Assembly (NCBI RefSeq): GCF_017742215.1
Contig: NZ_JAGHKP010000002.1
Location: forward strand, 1,274,737 to 1,338,736
DNA length: 64,000 bases
Direction of reading: 5' to 3'
Source: Chitinophaga chungangae
Lineage (GTDB): Bacteria; Bacteroidota; Bacteroidia; Chitinophagales; Chitinophagaceae
The notes under the pieces are model-generated. The model had not been told where the DNA came from, did no database searches, and saw only the letters and a program-made list of their open reading frames with translations. The position numbers and the translations under genes are program-made. Below, piece by piece: positions 45,692 to 55,434 of this stretch. The stretch's first letter is position 1. The number at the start of each line of letters is the position of its first letter.

Positions 45692-46921
45692 GTGGCTAAA
45701 ATTCTAATTCACTCATTAATATTTAAGCCGGATGGAGTGTCGACGGCATACCTGTATGCCGATCTTGCGTCTGAGTTGAAAAAAATGGGACATGAGATCG
45801 AGGTGCTCACAACTACGCCTCATTACAATATCATAGCGTCTGACATTGCAAAACAACCGCTGAAACGGAAAAATCTTTTTTTTAAACAGAGCATATACGA
45901 TGGCATCCCGGTTTATCATATTCCGATGACAAAGTCCAGGTTCTCGCTCAAACGGATCATCGATTTCATAAAATTTCACGTGCTTGCGCTCTGCAGCATC
46001 TTTATCATCAGGAAATTCGATATCGTGCTCGCTCCATCCCCTCCGCTGACAATTGGCGTCATCTCTTATTTTCTTGCAAAACTGAAGGGAGGAAAGGCGA
46101 TTTACAATGTGCAGGAAATATACCCTGACTTCGCTATTAACCAGGGCATGCTCAAAAATAAGCTCATTATATACATGCTGAAATCCATGGAAGCGTATGT
46201 GTATAATAAAAGCGCCGCCGTTGTTACCATCGACAATGTATTTTCAAATATCATCAAGGACCGCATCCATCAGAAATCCAAGCTGCATATCATTCCGAAT
46301 TTTGTAGATACAACACTGTATGTTCCGGGAAACCGGGATAATTCATTTTCCAGGGAACATGGATTGACGGACCGGTTCGTGGTGGCATATGCCGGGAATA
46401 TCGGCTACGCCCAGAATTGGGCACCCATCATTTACGCCGCAGAACAGCTGAAGCATCTTCCCCTCACTTTCCTGATCATTGGCGACGGCGTGATGAAACC
46501 CTGGCTAAAAGACACCATTTTATCCAAACAACTGGACAATATCAAGCTGCTGGATTACCAGCCCCGGGAATTGATGCCGGAAATCAACGCCTCCGCCGAT
46601 CTGCATACGATCGTGATGAATGCGAAAACGGATGCGGAAGGCTTTCCTTCCAAAATATACACGATATTATCCTGCGCACGCCCCGTTGTAGTTTCAACCG
46701 GAGCGCACTCACCGCTGGGCACATTCCTCACAGAAGCAGGAAGCAAGCGCATAGTGCCGCTGGATGACAATGACGCCTATAAGAATGCTATCCTGAAAGC
46801 TTACCATGAGAGGGAACAGCTGCCGGCAGAAGGGGCCCGCGGCCGACAGTTCGTTGAAAAGAATTACTCGCGCGAAGCCGTTGCAAAAAAATACAATGAT
46901 TTAATTAATAATCTCTTATGA
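45692..46921 (+). CDS. GT4 glycosyltransferase, WbuB-like
   Basis: 409 aa starting at GTG 45692. GT-B fold with N-terminal ILIHSLIFKPDGVSTAYLYADLA and C-terminal AYAGNIGYAQNWAPIIYAAEQL, IIGDGVMK and DAEGFPSKIYTILSCARPVV. This pattern resembles WbuB-type transferases, some of which add L-FucNAc. With the capEFG pathway present, L-FucNAc is a plausible donor sugar; not provable by motif. ATGA overlap with the next gene. Confidence 0.82.
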   Translation: MAKILIHSLIFKPDGVSTAYLYADLASELKKMGHEIEVLTTTPHYNIIASDIAKQPLKRKNLFFKQSIYDGIPVYHIPMTKSRFSLKRIIDFIKFHVLALCSIFIIRKFDIVLAPSPPLTIGVISYFLAKLKGGKAIYNVQEIYPDFAINQGMLKNKLIIYMLKSMEAYVYNKSAAVVTIDNVFSNIIKDRIHQKSKLHIIPNFVDTTLYVPGNRDNSFSREHGLTDRFVVAYAGNIGYAQNWAPIIYAAEQLKHLPLTFLIIGDGVMKPWLKDTILSKQLDNIKLLDYQPRELMPEINASADLHTIVMNAKTDAEGFPSKIYTILSCARPVVVSTGAHSPLGTFLTEAGSKRIVPLDDNDAYKNAILKAYHEREQLPAEGARGRQFVEKNYSREAVAKKYNDLINNLL

Positions 46922-47841
46922 GAATTGCGATGACAGGAGCAACCGGCTTTGTTGGGAAGAACCTGGTCCCGTACCTCCGGCAGCATACAGCGCATGACAT
47001 TCTGGAAATAAGCCGCCGGACAGTGCAGAGGGGAAACGAATGTGTTACTTTCGAGCAGTTCCGGAAGGACGCCCCTCCGTATGACGCCTTCATCCATTTG
47101 GCTGGCAAGGCACATGATGTAAAGAATACCGCCGATGCAGCGGAATATTTCAAGGTGAATTATGAGCTGACAAGAGAAATGTTCGACCATTTCCGGCAGT
47201 CGTCCGCCACGGTTTTCATCTACCTTAGCTCAGTGAAAGCAGTTGCCGATCTTCCAGAGGGGCCGGTTACGGAAGATATGTTTCCTTCTCCGCAAACACC
47301 TTACGGGCAATCCAAATTGAAAGCAGAAGAATACCTGGCCAGCTCGGAGCTGGCGCCCGGGAAAAAACTTTACATCCTCCGGCCATGCATGATCCACGGC
47401 CCGGAGAACAAAGGCAACCTAAACCTCCTTACCGCACTCGTAAAAAAAAACATCCCTTACCCATTGGGCGCTTTTCTTAATAGCCGCTCCTTTCTTTCAG
47501 TTGAAAACCTATGCTTTGTTATCAATAAACTGTTAGCAGGGAATACACCCTCCGGGATATATAATGTCGCTGATGATGAACCGCTCTCTACCAATGAGCT
47601 GGTACGCCTGATCGGAGTCATGATGGGAAAACCGGCAAAGATATGGGCCATCAATAAACACCTGGTACGTTGGATGGCTAAAGCCGGAGACCTGCTGCGG
47701 CTGCCATTCAACAGCGAAGCGCTGCAGAAGCTGACCACCGATTATGTGGTATCCAATGCCAAGCTGATGTCTGTCCTGGACGCAGCACTGCCGGTAAACA
47801 GCCGCGAAGGACTGACGCATACGCTGCAAGCATTAAGATAA
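46918..47841 (+). CDS. SDR nucleotide-sugar reductase/epimerase (WbjF/WbpV-like)
   Basis: 307 aa. MTGATGFVGKNLVPYL, catalytic Ser in YLSSVKAV and YGQSK. The sequence IHLAGKAHDVKN and the general layout resemble WbpV-type 4-ketoreductases that form UDP-QuiNAc. It could complete reduction of the CapD-like dehydratase product at 40351. Last clear gene of the 16-48 kb locus, overlapping the preceding GT4 gene by 4 bases. Confidence 0.8.
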   Translation: MRIAMTGATGFVGKNLVPYLRQHTAHDILEISRRTVQRGNECVTFEQFRKDAPPYDAFIHLAGKAHDVKNTADAAEYFKVNYELTREMFDHFRQSSATVFIYLSSVKAVADLPEGPVTEDMFPSPQTPYGQSKLKAEEYLASSELAPGKKLYILRPCMIHGPENKGNLNLLTALVKKNIPYPLGAFLNSRSFLSVENLCFVINKLLAGNTPSGIYNVADDEPLSTNELVRLIGVMMGKPAKIWAINKHLVRWMAKAGDLLRLPFNSEALQKLTTDYVVSNAKLMSVLDAALPVNSREGLTHTLQALR

Positions 47842-47988
47842 CATTCTATTATGATTTTTAATCATGGATCTCGTCCGCTGTCTATTTCAAGAGATAAAAC
47901 AGCATTAGAAAAATCACACAAAAGGTAGATGCGAAAATTGCAATGGATTGCGTTATTTTAGTGTCAGACACGATTAAAGTCTTCAGCC
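47842..47988. other. Intergenic region with two inverted repeats
   Basis: ATGATT-TTT-AATCAT (47851-47865) and GTGTC-A-GACAC (47961-47971). The second lies just downstream of a TTATTTTAG box and 17 bases before the small membrane-peptide ORF, an operator-like position. No larger gene seen. Confidence 0.4.
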
Positions 47989-48087
47989 ATGGTTGGAATT
48001 TTGCTCAACGCCCTCTGCATGGTAATTCTTATCCTAACTTGTACGTCATTAGCATGGGTTATGAAAAAATTCGGTAAATCAAATTAA
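47989..48087 (+). CDS. Possible 32-aa single-pass membrane peptide
   Basis: ATG at 47989 to TAA at 48085-48087. The peptide has one hydrophobic helix (GILLNALCMVILILTC and on to AWVM) and a basic tail (KKFGKS), a typical small bitopic membrane protein. A strong terminator begins 24 bases after the stop and a palindrome precedes it. Too short for certainty; no family recognised. Confidence 0.4.
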   Translation: MVGILLNALCMVILILTCTSLAWVMKKFGKSN

Positions 48088-48111
48088 GATTGGGGTAAAA
48101 CTTACTTTCCC

Positions 48112-48141
48112 GTCCCGCTCAGCCGAGCGGGACTTTTTTTT
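48112..48141 (+). terminator. Intrinsic terminator of the polysaccharide locus / small peptide
   Basis: GTCCCGCTC (48112-48120), loop AGCC, GAGCGGGAC (48125-48133): a perfect 9-bp stem followed by eight T. The only strong plus-strand terminator seen after the start of the locus at 16 kb. Confidence 0.92.
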
Positions 48142-48219
48142 GTAAATTCGCGCCAGATCAGCCTCTGACATTCCGAAAATCGAAGAACTGATCCAAATAA
48201 GGCAATAACTATAAAAACC

Positions 48220-48250
48220 AAACGCCCCCTGGATCTCCAGGAGGCGTTTT
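48220..48250. terminator. Probable bidirectional terminator
   Basis: AAACGCC (48220-48226) pairs with GGCGTTT (48243-48249), with an inner CCTGG/CCAGG stem. Plus strand is followed by TTAT; minus strand continues with GG and TTTTT. On the minus strand it lies 38 bases after the stop of the zinc-ribbon frame ending at 48288. Confidence 0.75.
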
Positions 48251-48287
48251 TATCTTTTCAACCAGGGGGAATCAAACAAAAGATAAC

Positions 48288-48468
48288 TTACCGATGGATA
48301 AAGGCCGTGCAAAATGGGCAAATCACATGGAATGAAATAACCTCCCCGCCCTGTCCTTCATTTCCAATCACACAGGAAGCACACACGCAATTATCAATTA
48401 CGTCAGTTTCTTTGCTAATAAGTTCAGTGATTATTTGGATAAGGTTCTCATATTCCCCGGTCGTTCAT
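48288..48468 (-). pseudogene. Frameshifted small zinc-ribbon-like gene
   Basis: On the minus strand an ATG at 48468 reads MNDRGI and then meets a stop. The next frame is open from there to a TAA at 48290-48288 and encodes a coding-like sequence: EYENLIQIITELISKETDVID, then NCVCASCVIGNEG, then VICPFCTAFIHR. The Cys pattern CxCxxC and CxxC suggests a zinc ribbon. Removing one G from the GGGG run at 48457-48460 (minus strand) joins the two parts into a 59-aa ORF. Either the gene carries a 1-base insertion or the assembly has a homopolymer error. A terminator follows on this strand. Confidence 0.5.
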
Positions 48469-48558
48469 AGCTCTTACTGGTGTAACATTTGCCTTAATGA
48501 ATATACGAAATAAATACGGAAAAAAACCATTTTTAACAAAACAGGTTACCTTCGCAGT

Positions 48559-50451
48559 ATGCATTATGTCTCAGTGGAAGGGTTGACCAAATCGTACGGC
48601 GTCAACCCCCTTTTCGAAAATATTTCCTTTCATATTGAAGAAGGCGATAAGATCGCCTTGGTTGCCCTCAACGGCACCGGCAAATCCACCCTCCTCAAGA
48701 TCCTCTGCGAAAAAGAAACCGCAGACGAAGGCAAAGTCTGGATCAATAAAGACGTTACCGTCGTGATGCTGGAACAATCCTCCAATTTCCGGGAACACCA
48801 GTCCGTTCTCGAAAATATCTTCGATCACGATCACCCCATCCTCAACGCCATCAAGGATTATGAGCGCCTGACAGACAACGGCGCCGAGCCCGACGCCGCC
48901 CTGCTTACCGCAGCCATCGCCCGCATGGACGAGCTCAACGCCTGGCATTTCGACAGCAAAGTGAAACAGATCCTCGGCAAACTCAATATCCATCATCTCG
49001 ACCAGCCCGTCGGCACCCTCTCCGGCGGCCAGCAGAAACGCGTGGCCCTCGCTAAAGTGCTGATAGACATAGGCTTTGAGCATAAGCACACCCTGCTTAT
49101 CATGGACGAGCCGACCAACCACCTCGACGTGAGCATGATCGAATGGCTGGAAAATTACCTGGACCAGGAAAACGTGACCCTGCTGCTGGTGACCCACGAC
49201 CGTTATTTCCTCGACAGCGTGTGCAACGAGATCATGGAGCTTGATAATCAGCAGCTTTACATCTATAAAGGCGATTACGAGAATTATCTCGAAAAAAAGG
49301 CCGCCCGCGAAGAATCCGACCGTTCCAGCACCGAAAAGGCCCGCAACCTCTACCGCAAGGAACTGGAATGGATGCGCAAACAGCCCAAGGCCCGCACCAC
49401 CAAATCCAAATCCCGGCAAGACGCGTTTTACGAAGTAAAGGAACGCGCCGCCAAACGCATCGAACAGCAGCAGCTGGAACTGAACGTAAAAATGACCCGC
49501 CTCGGCGGAAAGATCCTGGAACTAAAAAAGGTCTACAAAGCGTACGGCGATCTGCAGATCCTCAAAGGGTTCGATTATACTTTCAAAAAAGGCGAGCGCA
49601 TCGGCGTAGTGGGCAAAAACGGCGTGGGCAAATCCACCTTCCTCAACATGCTGATGGGCACCGAAGCGGCCGATTCGGGTAAGATCAACGTGGGAGATAC
49701 CGTCGTGTTCGGCAACTATTCCCAGCAGGGGCTGATCGTAAAGGAAGATATGCGGGTGATCGAGTTCGTGAAGAACATCGCGGAGAACTTCCCGCTGGCG
49801 GACGGCACGAAAGTAAGCGCCGCCCAGTTCCTCCAGCTTTTCCTGTTCGGCCCCGAAAAACAATACACTTATATCTCCAAGCTCAGCGGCGGGGAAAAAC
49901 GCAGGCTGCACCTGCTGTCTATCCTTTTCCGCAACCCTAACTTCCTCATCCTCGACGAGCCCACCAACGACCTCGACCTGCCCACCCTCAGCATCCTGGA
50001 AGATTTCCTGCAAAGCTACCAGGGCTGCATCGTGATCGTGAGCCACGACCGTTATTTTATGGACAAGCTGGTGGATCACCTGTTCGTGTTCGAAGGCGCC
50101 GGCGAAGTGCGCGATTTCCCCGGCAACTACACTCAATACCGCGAATGGGAAAAAGACCAGGAAAAGCTGAAAGCCACGCCGGAACCGGCTTCCAAGCTCG
50201 CTGAAAACACGGCTTCCGCTGCACCCGCCAAAGGCCGCAAGATGTCTTTTAAGGAAAAACGGGAGCTGGAACTGCTGGAAAAAGAGATCGAAGCGATGGA
50301 ACAGGAAAAAAAACAGCTGGAAAACCAGCTGGCCGAAGGCATACTGCCGTATGACCAATTGGAAAAAGCGTCCAACCGCATCGGCGAATTGCTTACCCAA
50401 CTGGACGAAAAAGGCATGCGCTGGCTGGAGCTTAGCGAACTTTCCGCTTGA
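48559..50451 (+). CDS. ABC-F family ATPase (Uup-like)
   Basis: 630 aa, two ABC domains on one chain and no membrane helices. Walker A motifs NGTGKST and NGVGKST, signature motifs LSGGQQKR and LSGGEKRR, Walker B LLIMDEPTNHLD and FLILDEPTNDLD. The interdomain linker is charged and helical, and the C-terminal ~90 residues form a Lys/Glu-rich coiled coil as in Uup. ABC-F proteins act on ribosomes or DNA branch intermediates, not in transport. Independent of the sugar loci on either side. Confidence 0.93.
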   Translation: MHYVSVEGLTKSYGVNPLFENISFHIEEGDKIALVALNGTGKSTLLKILCEKETADEGKVWINKDVTVVMLEQSSNFREHQSVLENIFDHDHPILNAIKDYERLTDNGAEPDAALLTAAIARMDELNAWHFDSKVKQILGKLNIHHLDQPVGTLSGGQQKRVALAKVLIDIGFEHKHTLLIMDEPTNHLDVSMIEWLENYLDQENVTLLLVTHDRYFLDSVCNEIMELDNQQLYIYKGDYENYLEKKAAREESDRSSTEKARNLYRKELEWMRKQPKARTTKSKSRQDAFYEVKERAAKRIEQQQLELNVKMTRLGGKILELKKVYKAYGDLQILKGFDYTFKKGERIGVVGKNGVGKSTFLNMLMGTEAADSGKINVGDTVVFGNYSQQGLIVKEDMRVIEFVKNIAENFPLADGTKVSAAQFLQLFLFGPEKQYTYISKLSGGEKRRLHLLSILFRNPNFLILDEPTNDLDLPTLSILEDFLQSYQGCIVIVSHDRYFMDKLVDHLFVFEGAGEVRDFPGNYTQYREWEKDQEKLKATPEPASKLAENTASAAPAKGRKMSFKEKRELELLEKEIEAMEQEKKQLENQLAEGILPYDQLEKASNRIGELLTQLDEKGMRWLELSELSA

Positions 50452-50491
50452 TTTTTAGTATTACTTTTACCGGATAAAATTGTCCCGATCA

Positions 50492-51604
50492 ATGAAAAAA
50501 GCATTAATCACAGGTATCACCGGCCAGGACGGTGCGTATTTAACCGAATTATTGCTGAAGAATAATTACGAAGTGCATGGCATCAAACGCCGCACTTCGC
50601 TGTTCAATACAGACAGGATAGATCATCTCTACCAGGACCCGCATGAAAAAAACGTGCATCTCAAGCTGCATTACGGCGATTTGTCCGACTCCACCAACAT
50701 CATCCGTATCATCCAGGAAGTACAGCCAGACGAAATATATAACCTCGGCGCCATGAGCCACGTACAGGTGAGCTTCGAAACGCCGGAATACACGGCGGAC
50801 GTAGACGGTGTGGGTACGCTCCGCATCCTGGAAGCCGTGCGGCTGCTGGGCCTTACGGAAAAGACGAGGATCTACCAGGCGTCCACTTCTGAGCTGTACG
50901 GTCTCGTGCAGGAAGTGCCGCAGTCCGAAAAAACGCCTTTTTATCCCCGTTCCCCTTACGCCGTGGCGAAAATGTACGCCTTCTGGATCACGGTGAATTA
51001 CCGGGAAGCCTATAAAATGTTCGCCTGCAACGGTATTCTTTTTAACCACGAAAGCCCGCTGCGCGGGGAAACTTTCGTAACCCGCAAGATCACCCGCGGC
51101 GTGGCGAAGATCGCGCTCGGCATGCAGGACAAACTCTACATGGGCAACCTGGACGCCAAACGTGACTGGGGCCACGCCAAAGATTACGTAAAAGCCATGT
51201 GGCTCATCCTCCAGCAGGATAAACCGGAAGATTACGTGATCGCCACCGGCATTACCAATACCGTACGCGATTTTATCCGCCTCAGTTTTGCCGAAGTGGG
51301 CGTTGAGCTGGAATTCAAAGGCAGCGGCGTAAACGAGGTAGGCGTGGTGAGATCCAGCACCCATAAAGACTTTCAGCTGGAGGCCGGCCAGGAAGTAGTG
51401 GCCATCGACCCGCGGTATTTCAGGCCCACGGAAGTAGACCTGCTCATCGGCGACCCCACCAAAGCGCAAACCCTTCTCGGCTGGAAGCCCGAATACGACC
51501 TGGCTTCGCTGGTGAAAGAAATGGTGGCGGCAGACGTGGAGCTGTTCCGCCGCGAAAAACTGCTGAAAGACGCAGGGTACAAAGTGTTAAACCAGTTCGA
51601 ATAA
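50492..51604 (+). CDS. gmd: GDP-mannose 4,6-dehydratase
   Basis: 370 aa from ATG 50492 (an in-frame TTG at 50480 is ignored). [12 protein letters not shown], the catalytic Ser/Thr region STSELYG and [19 protein letters not shown] are diagnostic of Gmd, as is [12 protein letters not shown]. Makes GDP-4-keto-6-deoxymannose, the substrate of the next gene, which starts 6 bases after the stop. Confidence 0.96.
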   Translation: MKKALITGITGQDGAYLTELLLKNNYEVHGIKRRTSLFNTDRIDHLYQDPHEKNVHLKLHYGDLSDSTNIIRIIQEVQPDEIYNLGAMSHVQVSFETPEYTADVDGVGTLRILEAVRLLGLTEKTRIYQASTSELYGLVQEVPQSEKTPFYPRSPYAVAKMYAFWITVNYREAYKMFACNGILFNHESPLRGETFVTRKITRGVAKIALGMQDKLYMGNLDAKRDWGHAKDYVKAMWLILQQDKPEDYVIATGITNTVRDFIRLSFAEVGVELEFKGSGVNEVGVVRSSTHKDFQLEAGQEVVAIDPRYFRPTEVDLLIGDPTKAQTLLGWKPEYDLASLVKEMVAADVELFRREKLLKDAGYKVLNQFE

Positions 51605-51609
51605 TTTTT

Positions 51610-52530
51610 ATGCAGGCACAAGACAGGATATATATCGCGGGGCACCGCGGCATGGTGGGCTCGGCCATTAAAAGGAGGTTGGAGAAGGAAGGGTTTTCCC
51701 ATTTCATCACCCGCACCTCTTCCGAGCTCGATCTCCGCGATCAGTCGGCCGTAGCGGCTTTTTTTAAGGAAGAAAAACCCGATCACGTGTTTCTCGCGGC
51801 GGCGAAAGTAGGCGGTATCGTGGCGAATAACACCTATCGCGCAGAGTTCCTTTACGACAACCTGATGATCCAGAACAACGTGATCCATCATGCGCATGCG
51901 AACGGCGTGAAAAAGCTGATGTTCCTCGGCTCGTCCTGCATCTATCCCAAGCTGGCGCCGCAGCCGCTGAAGGAAGAATACCTGCTCACCGGCCCGCTGG
52001 AACCCACCAACGAGCCCTACGCCATCGCCAAGATCGCCGGCATCAAACTTTGCGACGCCTACCGCGACCAGTACGGTGCGCAGTTCATTTCCGTAATGCC
52101 CACCAATCTGTACGGCCCGAACGATAACTACGACCTGCAAACCTCGCACGTGCTGCCCGCGCTGCTCCGCAAGTTCCACGAAGCGAAAAAGAACAACACG
52201 CCCGAAGTGACTATCTGGGGCTCCGGCACGCCGCTGCGCGAGTTCCTGCATGCGGACGATATGGCGGACGCGTGTTATTTCCTGATGCAGCGGTACAACG
52301 AGCCCGGCCCGATCAACATCGGTGTGGGGGAAGATATCAGTATCGCCGACCTGGCCCGCCTGATCCAAAAGATCACCGGCTACAAAGGCGCCCTCACTTT
52401 CGATTCCTCCAAGCCTGACGGCACTCCGCGCAAACTGATGGACGTGTCCAAGCTCACCGCCCTCGGCTGGAAAGCCGCGATCCCGCTGGAAGACGGGATC
52501 AGGAAAGTATACGAAGAAAAATTCCTTTAA
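51610..52530 (+). CDS. fcl: GDP-L-fucose synthase
   Basis: 306 aa bifunctional 3,5-epimerase/4-reductase. [14 protein letters not shown], the catalytic Cys/Ser in LGSSCIYPK and [16 protein letters not shown] fit Fcl (WcaG). With gmd it yields GDP-L-fucose for surface glycans; no dedicated fucosyltransferase is beside it. Followed by a strong terminator. Confidence 0.95.
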   Translation: MQAQDRIYIAGHRGMVGSAIKRRLEKEGFSHFITRTSSELDLRDQSAVAAFFKEEKPDHVFLAAAKVGGIVANNTYRAEFLYDNLMIQNNVIHHAHANGVKKLMFLGSSCIYPKLAPQPLKEEYLLTGPLEPTNEPYAIAKIAGIKLCDAYRDQYGAQFISVMPTNLYGPNDNYDLQTSHVLPALLRKFHEAKKNNTPEVTIWGSGTPLREFLHADDMADACYFLMQRYNEPGPINIGVGEDISIADLARLIQKITGYKGALTFDSSKPDGTPRKLMDVSKLTALGWKAAIPLEDGIRKVYEEKFL

Positions 52531-52555
52531 CGGGCCATTCCCGATAAACTGACCG

Positions 52556-52582
52556 CCCCGGCCCCACACGGCCGGGGTTTTT
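52556..52582 (+). terminator. Intrinsic terminator of gmd-fcl
   Basis: CCCCGGCC (52556-52563), loop CCACAC, GGCCGGGG (52570-52577), then five T. Confidence 0.9.
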
Positions 52583-52653
52583 CATTCCCCGGATTTTCCC
52601 CTTCCGATCCGTTTTTTATAGTAGATTTAAATGATAAACCCGACCTGATCTGT

Positions 52654-53781
52654 ATGAACCAAAATCAACGTTTCCTATCCCTCGACGTATTCCGCGGGCT
52701 TACCGTGGCCGGCATGATACTCGTGAATACGCCCGGCAGCTGGAGCCATGTGTACGCCCCGCTGCTGCACGCCAAATGGCATGGCTGCACACCCACAGAC
52801 CTTGTATTCCCGTTTTTCCTGTTCGCCGTGGGCAATGCCATGAGCTTCGCCATGAAGAAGTTCGACCAGCTGAGCAATGCACAGGTGCTGGGAAAGATCT
52901 TCAAACGCACCGCGCTCATTTTTATCATCGGCCTGGTGCTGGGCCTTTTCCCTTTTGTGAAATATGACGGCGACGGCAACCTGGTGCTGAAAAGCCTGGA
53001 CACCCTCCGCATACTGGGCGTACTGCAGCGTATTGCGCTGTGTTACGGTATCGGCGCGCTGCTGATTCATTACCTGAAACCAAAAGGCGCTTTGATCGCC
53101 ACCTGTATATTGCTGCTTGGTTACTGGGCGATCCTGTATTTCTTCGGCGGCAACGATCCCTACAGCCTCGAAGGGCATATCGGCCTGCAGGTTGACCGTG
53201 CCATACTCGGTGAAAAACACATGTATCACGGCGAAGGCGTTGCGTTTGAGCCCGAAGGGCTGCTGAGCACGTTGCCTGCCGTGGGTAACGTCGTATTGGG
53301 TTACCTCGTGGGCCTCTTTGTACAACGAAACCGCCAGAGCCGCAATATACTGCTGAAGCTGGTGCTGGCCGGCTCGGCGATGATAGCCGTGGCATTGCTC
53401 TGGAACGAAGTTTTCCCCATCAACAAAAAGATCTGGACCAGCTCGTATGTACTGTATACCGTTGGTATTGCCACGCTGCTGCTGTCCATTTTTATCTGGC
53501 TGATCGAGTTGAAAGGCCTGCGCGCGGGTACCTATTTCTTCGAAGTGTTCGGCAAGAACCCGCTGTTTATTTACGTGATGAGCGGGGTGATCGTGAAATT
53601 GTATTTCCTGTTCCGGATCGGCGCGGAGAAAGAAAACCTGTACGGCTGGTTATACGGGCATGTGTTCCAGCCCGCGTTCGGGGACTATCCCGGATCGCTG
53701 CTGTTCGGCCTGTTCCATGTGCTATTATTGTGGTTGCTCGGCTGGTGGATGGACAGGAGGAAAATATACATACGGGTTTAA
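52654..53781 (+). CDS. NagX/HGSNAT-like membrane acyltransferase (DUF5009 type)
   Basis: 375 aa with about ten membrane segments. The start LSLDVFRGLTVAGMILVNTPGSW and the His-containing HAKWHGCTPTDLVFPFFLF are signatures of the heparan-alpha-glucosaminide N-acetyltransferase family. These proteins move acetyl groups across the membrane to amino sugars. In Bacteroidota they are often tied to amino-sugar or peptidoglycan recycling. It is monocistronic, and its last 4 bases overlap the convergent gene. Confidence 0.85.
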   Translation: MNQNQRFLSLDVFRGLTVAGMILVNTPGSWSHVYAPLLHAKWHGCTPTDLVFPFFLFAVGNAMSFAMKKFDQLSNAQVLGKIFKRTALIFIIGLVLGLFPFVKYDGDGNLVLKSLDTLRILGVLQRIALCYGIGALLIHYLKPKGALIATCILLLGYWAILYFFGGNDPYSLEGHIGLQVDRAILGEKHMYHGEGVAFEPEGLLSTLPAVGNVVLGYLVGLFVQRNRQSRNILLKLVLAGSAMIAVALLWNEVFPINKKIWTSSYVLYTVGIATLLLSIFIWLIELKGLRAGTYFFEVFGKNPLFIYVMSGVIVKLYFLFRIGAEKENLYGWLYGHVFQPAFGDYPGSLLFGLFHVLLLWLLGWWMDRRKIYIRV

Positions 53782-54494
53782 TTGGGTACGCTAACCCCTT
53801 CACGCCTGAATTTCTCCGCGTTTTGAAGGATGTACACGATCAGGTCGTATTCGGAAGCATCCACCACAAACCGGTAATCCGGCCGGTGATGGTTCATGAA
53901 CCGCACGAGGCTGTCGCCCGCCAGCCCCGTGCGCGCCCTGACCAGCTCCGCCGAAAAACGCTCGTCGATAAACCGGTCCTGCTCATGTTTGATCAGCCGC
54001 TTTTTGAAAACGTCCGCCCGTTGGTTGCCGGCAAACGACAACGCTTTGTAAAGCTGATGAATATTCACGCCGATGCCCACCGGCGTGATCATCACCACCT
54101 CATGCACTTTCGGCCTCCGGAAATTAAAGGCGGCTTTAAATTCTTCCCGCGTTTCCAGCGAATCCCTTCGCCGCGTTTTTTTCACGATCTCCACGCCCGG
54201 CAGCGAGGTTACCAGCGTGCGCAGCCGCAGTTCCGCCGGTACCAGGTCTGCCCGCAGGCCCAAAGACAAATACCCCATTGCGCTGAAGAACAGCGTATCT
54301 TCCACGCCGGCGCCGATCGTGTAACGGCCGTTCGCATCCGTAATGGTCATTACATTCGTGCGGATATTGCGTACAGACACGCCTGGCAAGGGCAAAGAAT
54401 CCCTGCCGGATACTGTGCCGCTTACGGCGGACTGCGCAGCGGCGGTCAGGGCCGGGGAACTGAAAATGCTGAGAAGAAAAATAAGTTTTCGCAT
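53778..54494 (-). CDS. Secreted carboxypeptidase-regulatory-like (CarboxypepD_reg) protein
   Basis: 238 aa from the ATG at 54494; the longer ATG at 54509 adds residues before the signal peptide. Signal peptide ends TAAAQ. Then comes an Ig-like beta-sandwich seen at the start of SusC-type receptors: VSGTVSGRDSLPLPGVSVRN, TDANGRYTI. There is no TonB-dependent barrel after it. The C-terminal half is of unknown function and basic (KKTRRRDSLETREEFK). Third gene of a minus-strand group. Confidence 0.75.
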   Translation of the reverse strand: MRKLIFLLSIFSSPALTAAAQSAVSGTVSGRDSLPLPGVSVRNIRTNVMTITDANGRYTIGAGVEDTLFFSAMGYLSLGLRADLVPAELRLRTLVTSLPGVEIVKKTRRRDSLETREEFKAAFNFRRPKVHEVVMITPVGIGVNIHQLYKALSFAGNQRADVFKKRLIKHEQDRFIDERFSAELVRARTGLAGDSLVRFMNHHRPDYRFVVDASEYDLIVYILQNAEKFRREGVSVPN

Positions 54495-54551
54495 GGCGCC
54501 GGATAACAAGTTATGGTTTCCGGTCCTAATGAAAAGTTAAAAGAGAAGGCT

Positions 54552-55067
54552 TCAGAATTTGTTTTTATCCGCTTTCATGGCGCGGATCATTTCGCCGTAA
54601 TTCATGCCTTTCAGCATCGCATTGAGCGTGGCCGCAATGCGTTTGGCGCGGGTTTCATCGGTTTTTGCGCTGTCTATCCAGTTGGAGAAATACCGCTGAT
54701 GGCCGGGCGCGAGGGATGTATAAAAACGCATGGCCTGGGGCTCGTCTTCCAGGCAGGCCAGGAAATCTTCATTCAGTTTCCAGCCCGTCTCGTCCTTTTC
54801 CAGCTGCACTTTTACGGACGCGCCCTGTTTTTTGCCGATCGCTTTCCGCATCACCGCGTTCACCGCCATAATAAACTGTCCTTCGCCCATGGGCACCAGC
54901 GCCACCTGTTCGATCGCGTGCTCGTCCAGTTTACCTTTTACCCGGTAGCTTTTTTTAACCCCGGGATTCAGCTTTTCCGAAAGCTCCTGGGGGATTTCAA
55001 GGTAAGTCCAGCCGGTTTTTTCACCCAGTTCGCCGAATTTCTTAAGAATGGCAGTGAAGCGTATCAT
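54552..55067 (-). CDS. YdeI/OmdA-like protein (DUF1905 plus OmpD-associated domain)
   Basis: 171 aa. The N-terminal ~90 residues are DUF1905-like (FTAILKKFGELGEKTGWTYLEIP). The C-terminal part, with FYTSLAPGHQRYFSNWIDSAKTDETRAKRI, is the bacteriocin-protection YdeI/OmdA motif. Function poorly known. It overlaps the upstream minus-strand gene by 26 bases. Confidence 0.85.
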   Translation of the reverse strand: MIRFTAILKKFGELGEKTGWTYLEIPQELSEKLNPGVKKSYRVKGKLDEHAIEQVALVPMGEGQFIMAVNAVMRKAIGKKQGASVKVQLEKDETGWKLNEDFLACLEDEPQAMRFYTSLAPGHQRYFSNWIDSAKTDETRAKRIAATLNAMLKGMNYGEMIRAMKADKNKF

Positions 55068-55434
55068 GCCCGCAATTTAAAAATTTTTGCTCAACGCCTC
55101 CGGTAATCGGCCGTATCGCGAGCGTAATCGTAACTGGCGCGCCTGGCAGGCTTTTATTGAAGCGGCGATACTCATAGAAATTGGTGTCGCTTCTCATGTA
55201 GATCAGCTGGCCGGAAAGATCTACGCCGTATTTCGACTGTCCCGGCAGCTGCTCGTACACCGGCTCGTGCCAGAAGTCGATCACCAGGGAATCGAGGTAG
55301 AGATATGAAATATACAGGTTCTTGAAACCGTTTTTCCGCATACTTTGCATCGCCGCCCCTGCGTAGTCGCTGAAATACTCGAAAGCCCGCATGTCCTGCG
55401 GAAAGTAACCTCTTTCGGTCCTGTAACGTTTCAT
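55042..55434 (-). CDS. Hypothetical protein
   Basis: 130 aa, ATG at 55434. Rich in Tyr and Phe (KNLYISYLYLDSLVIDFWHEP) with normal coding character, but no signal peptide, membrane helix or known motif. Its end overlaps the start of the YdeI-like gene by 26 bases, so it is probably first in a three-gene minus-strand operon. It is divergent from the PseB-PseC gene, sharing a 216-base upstream region. Confidence 0.5.
   Translation of the reverse strand: MKRYRTERGYFPQDMRAFEYFSDYAGAAMQSMRKNGFKNLYISYLYLDSLVIDFWHEPVYEQLPGQSKYGVDLSGQLIYMRSDTNFYEYRRFNKSLPGAPVTITLAIRPITGGVEQKFLNCGHDTLHCHS

Noticed and set aside
48307..48513. 68-codon plus-strand ORF
   Set aside because: Low-complexity Ser/Ile-rich translation; the opposite strand here encodes the better-supported Cys-motif frame.
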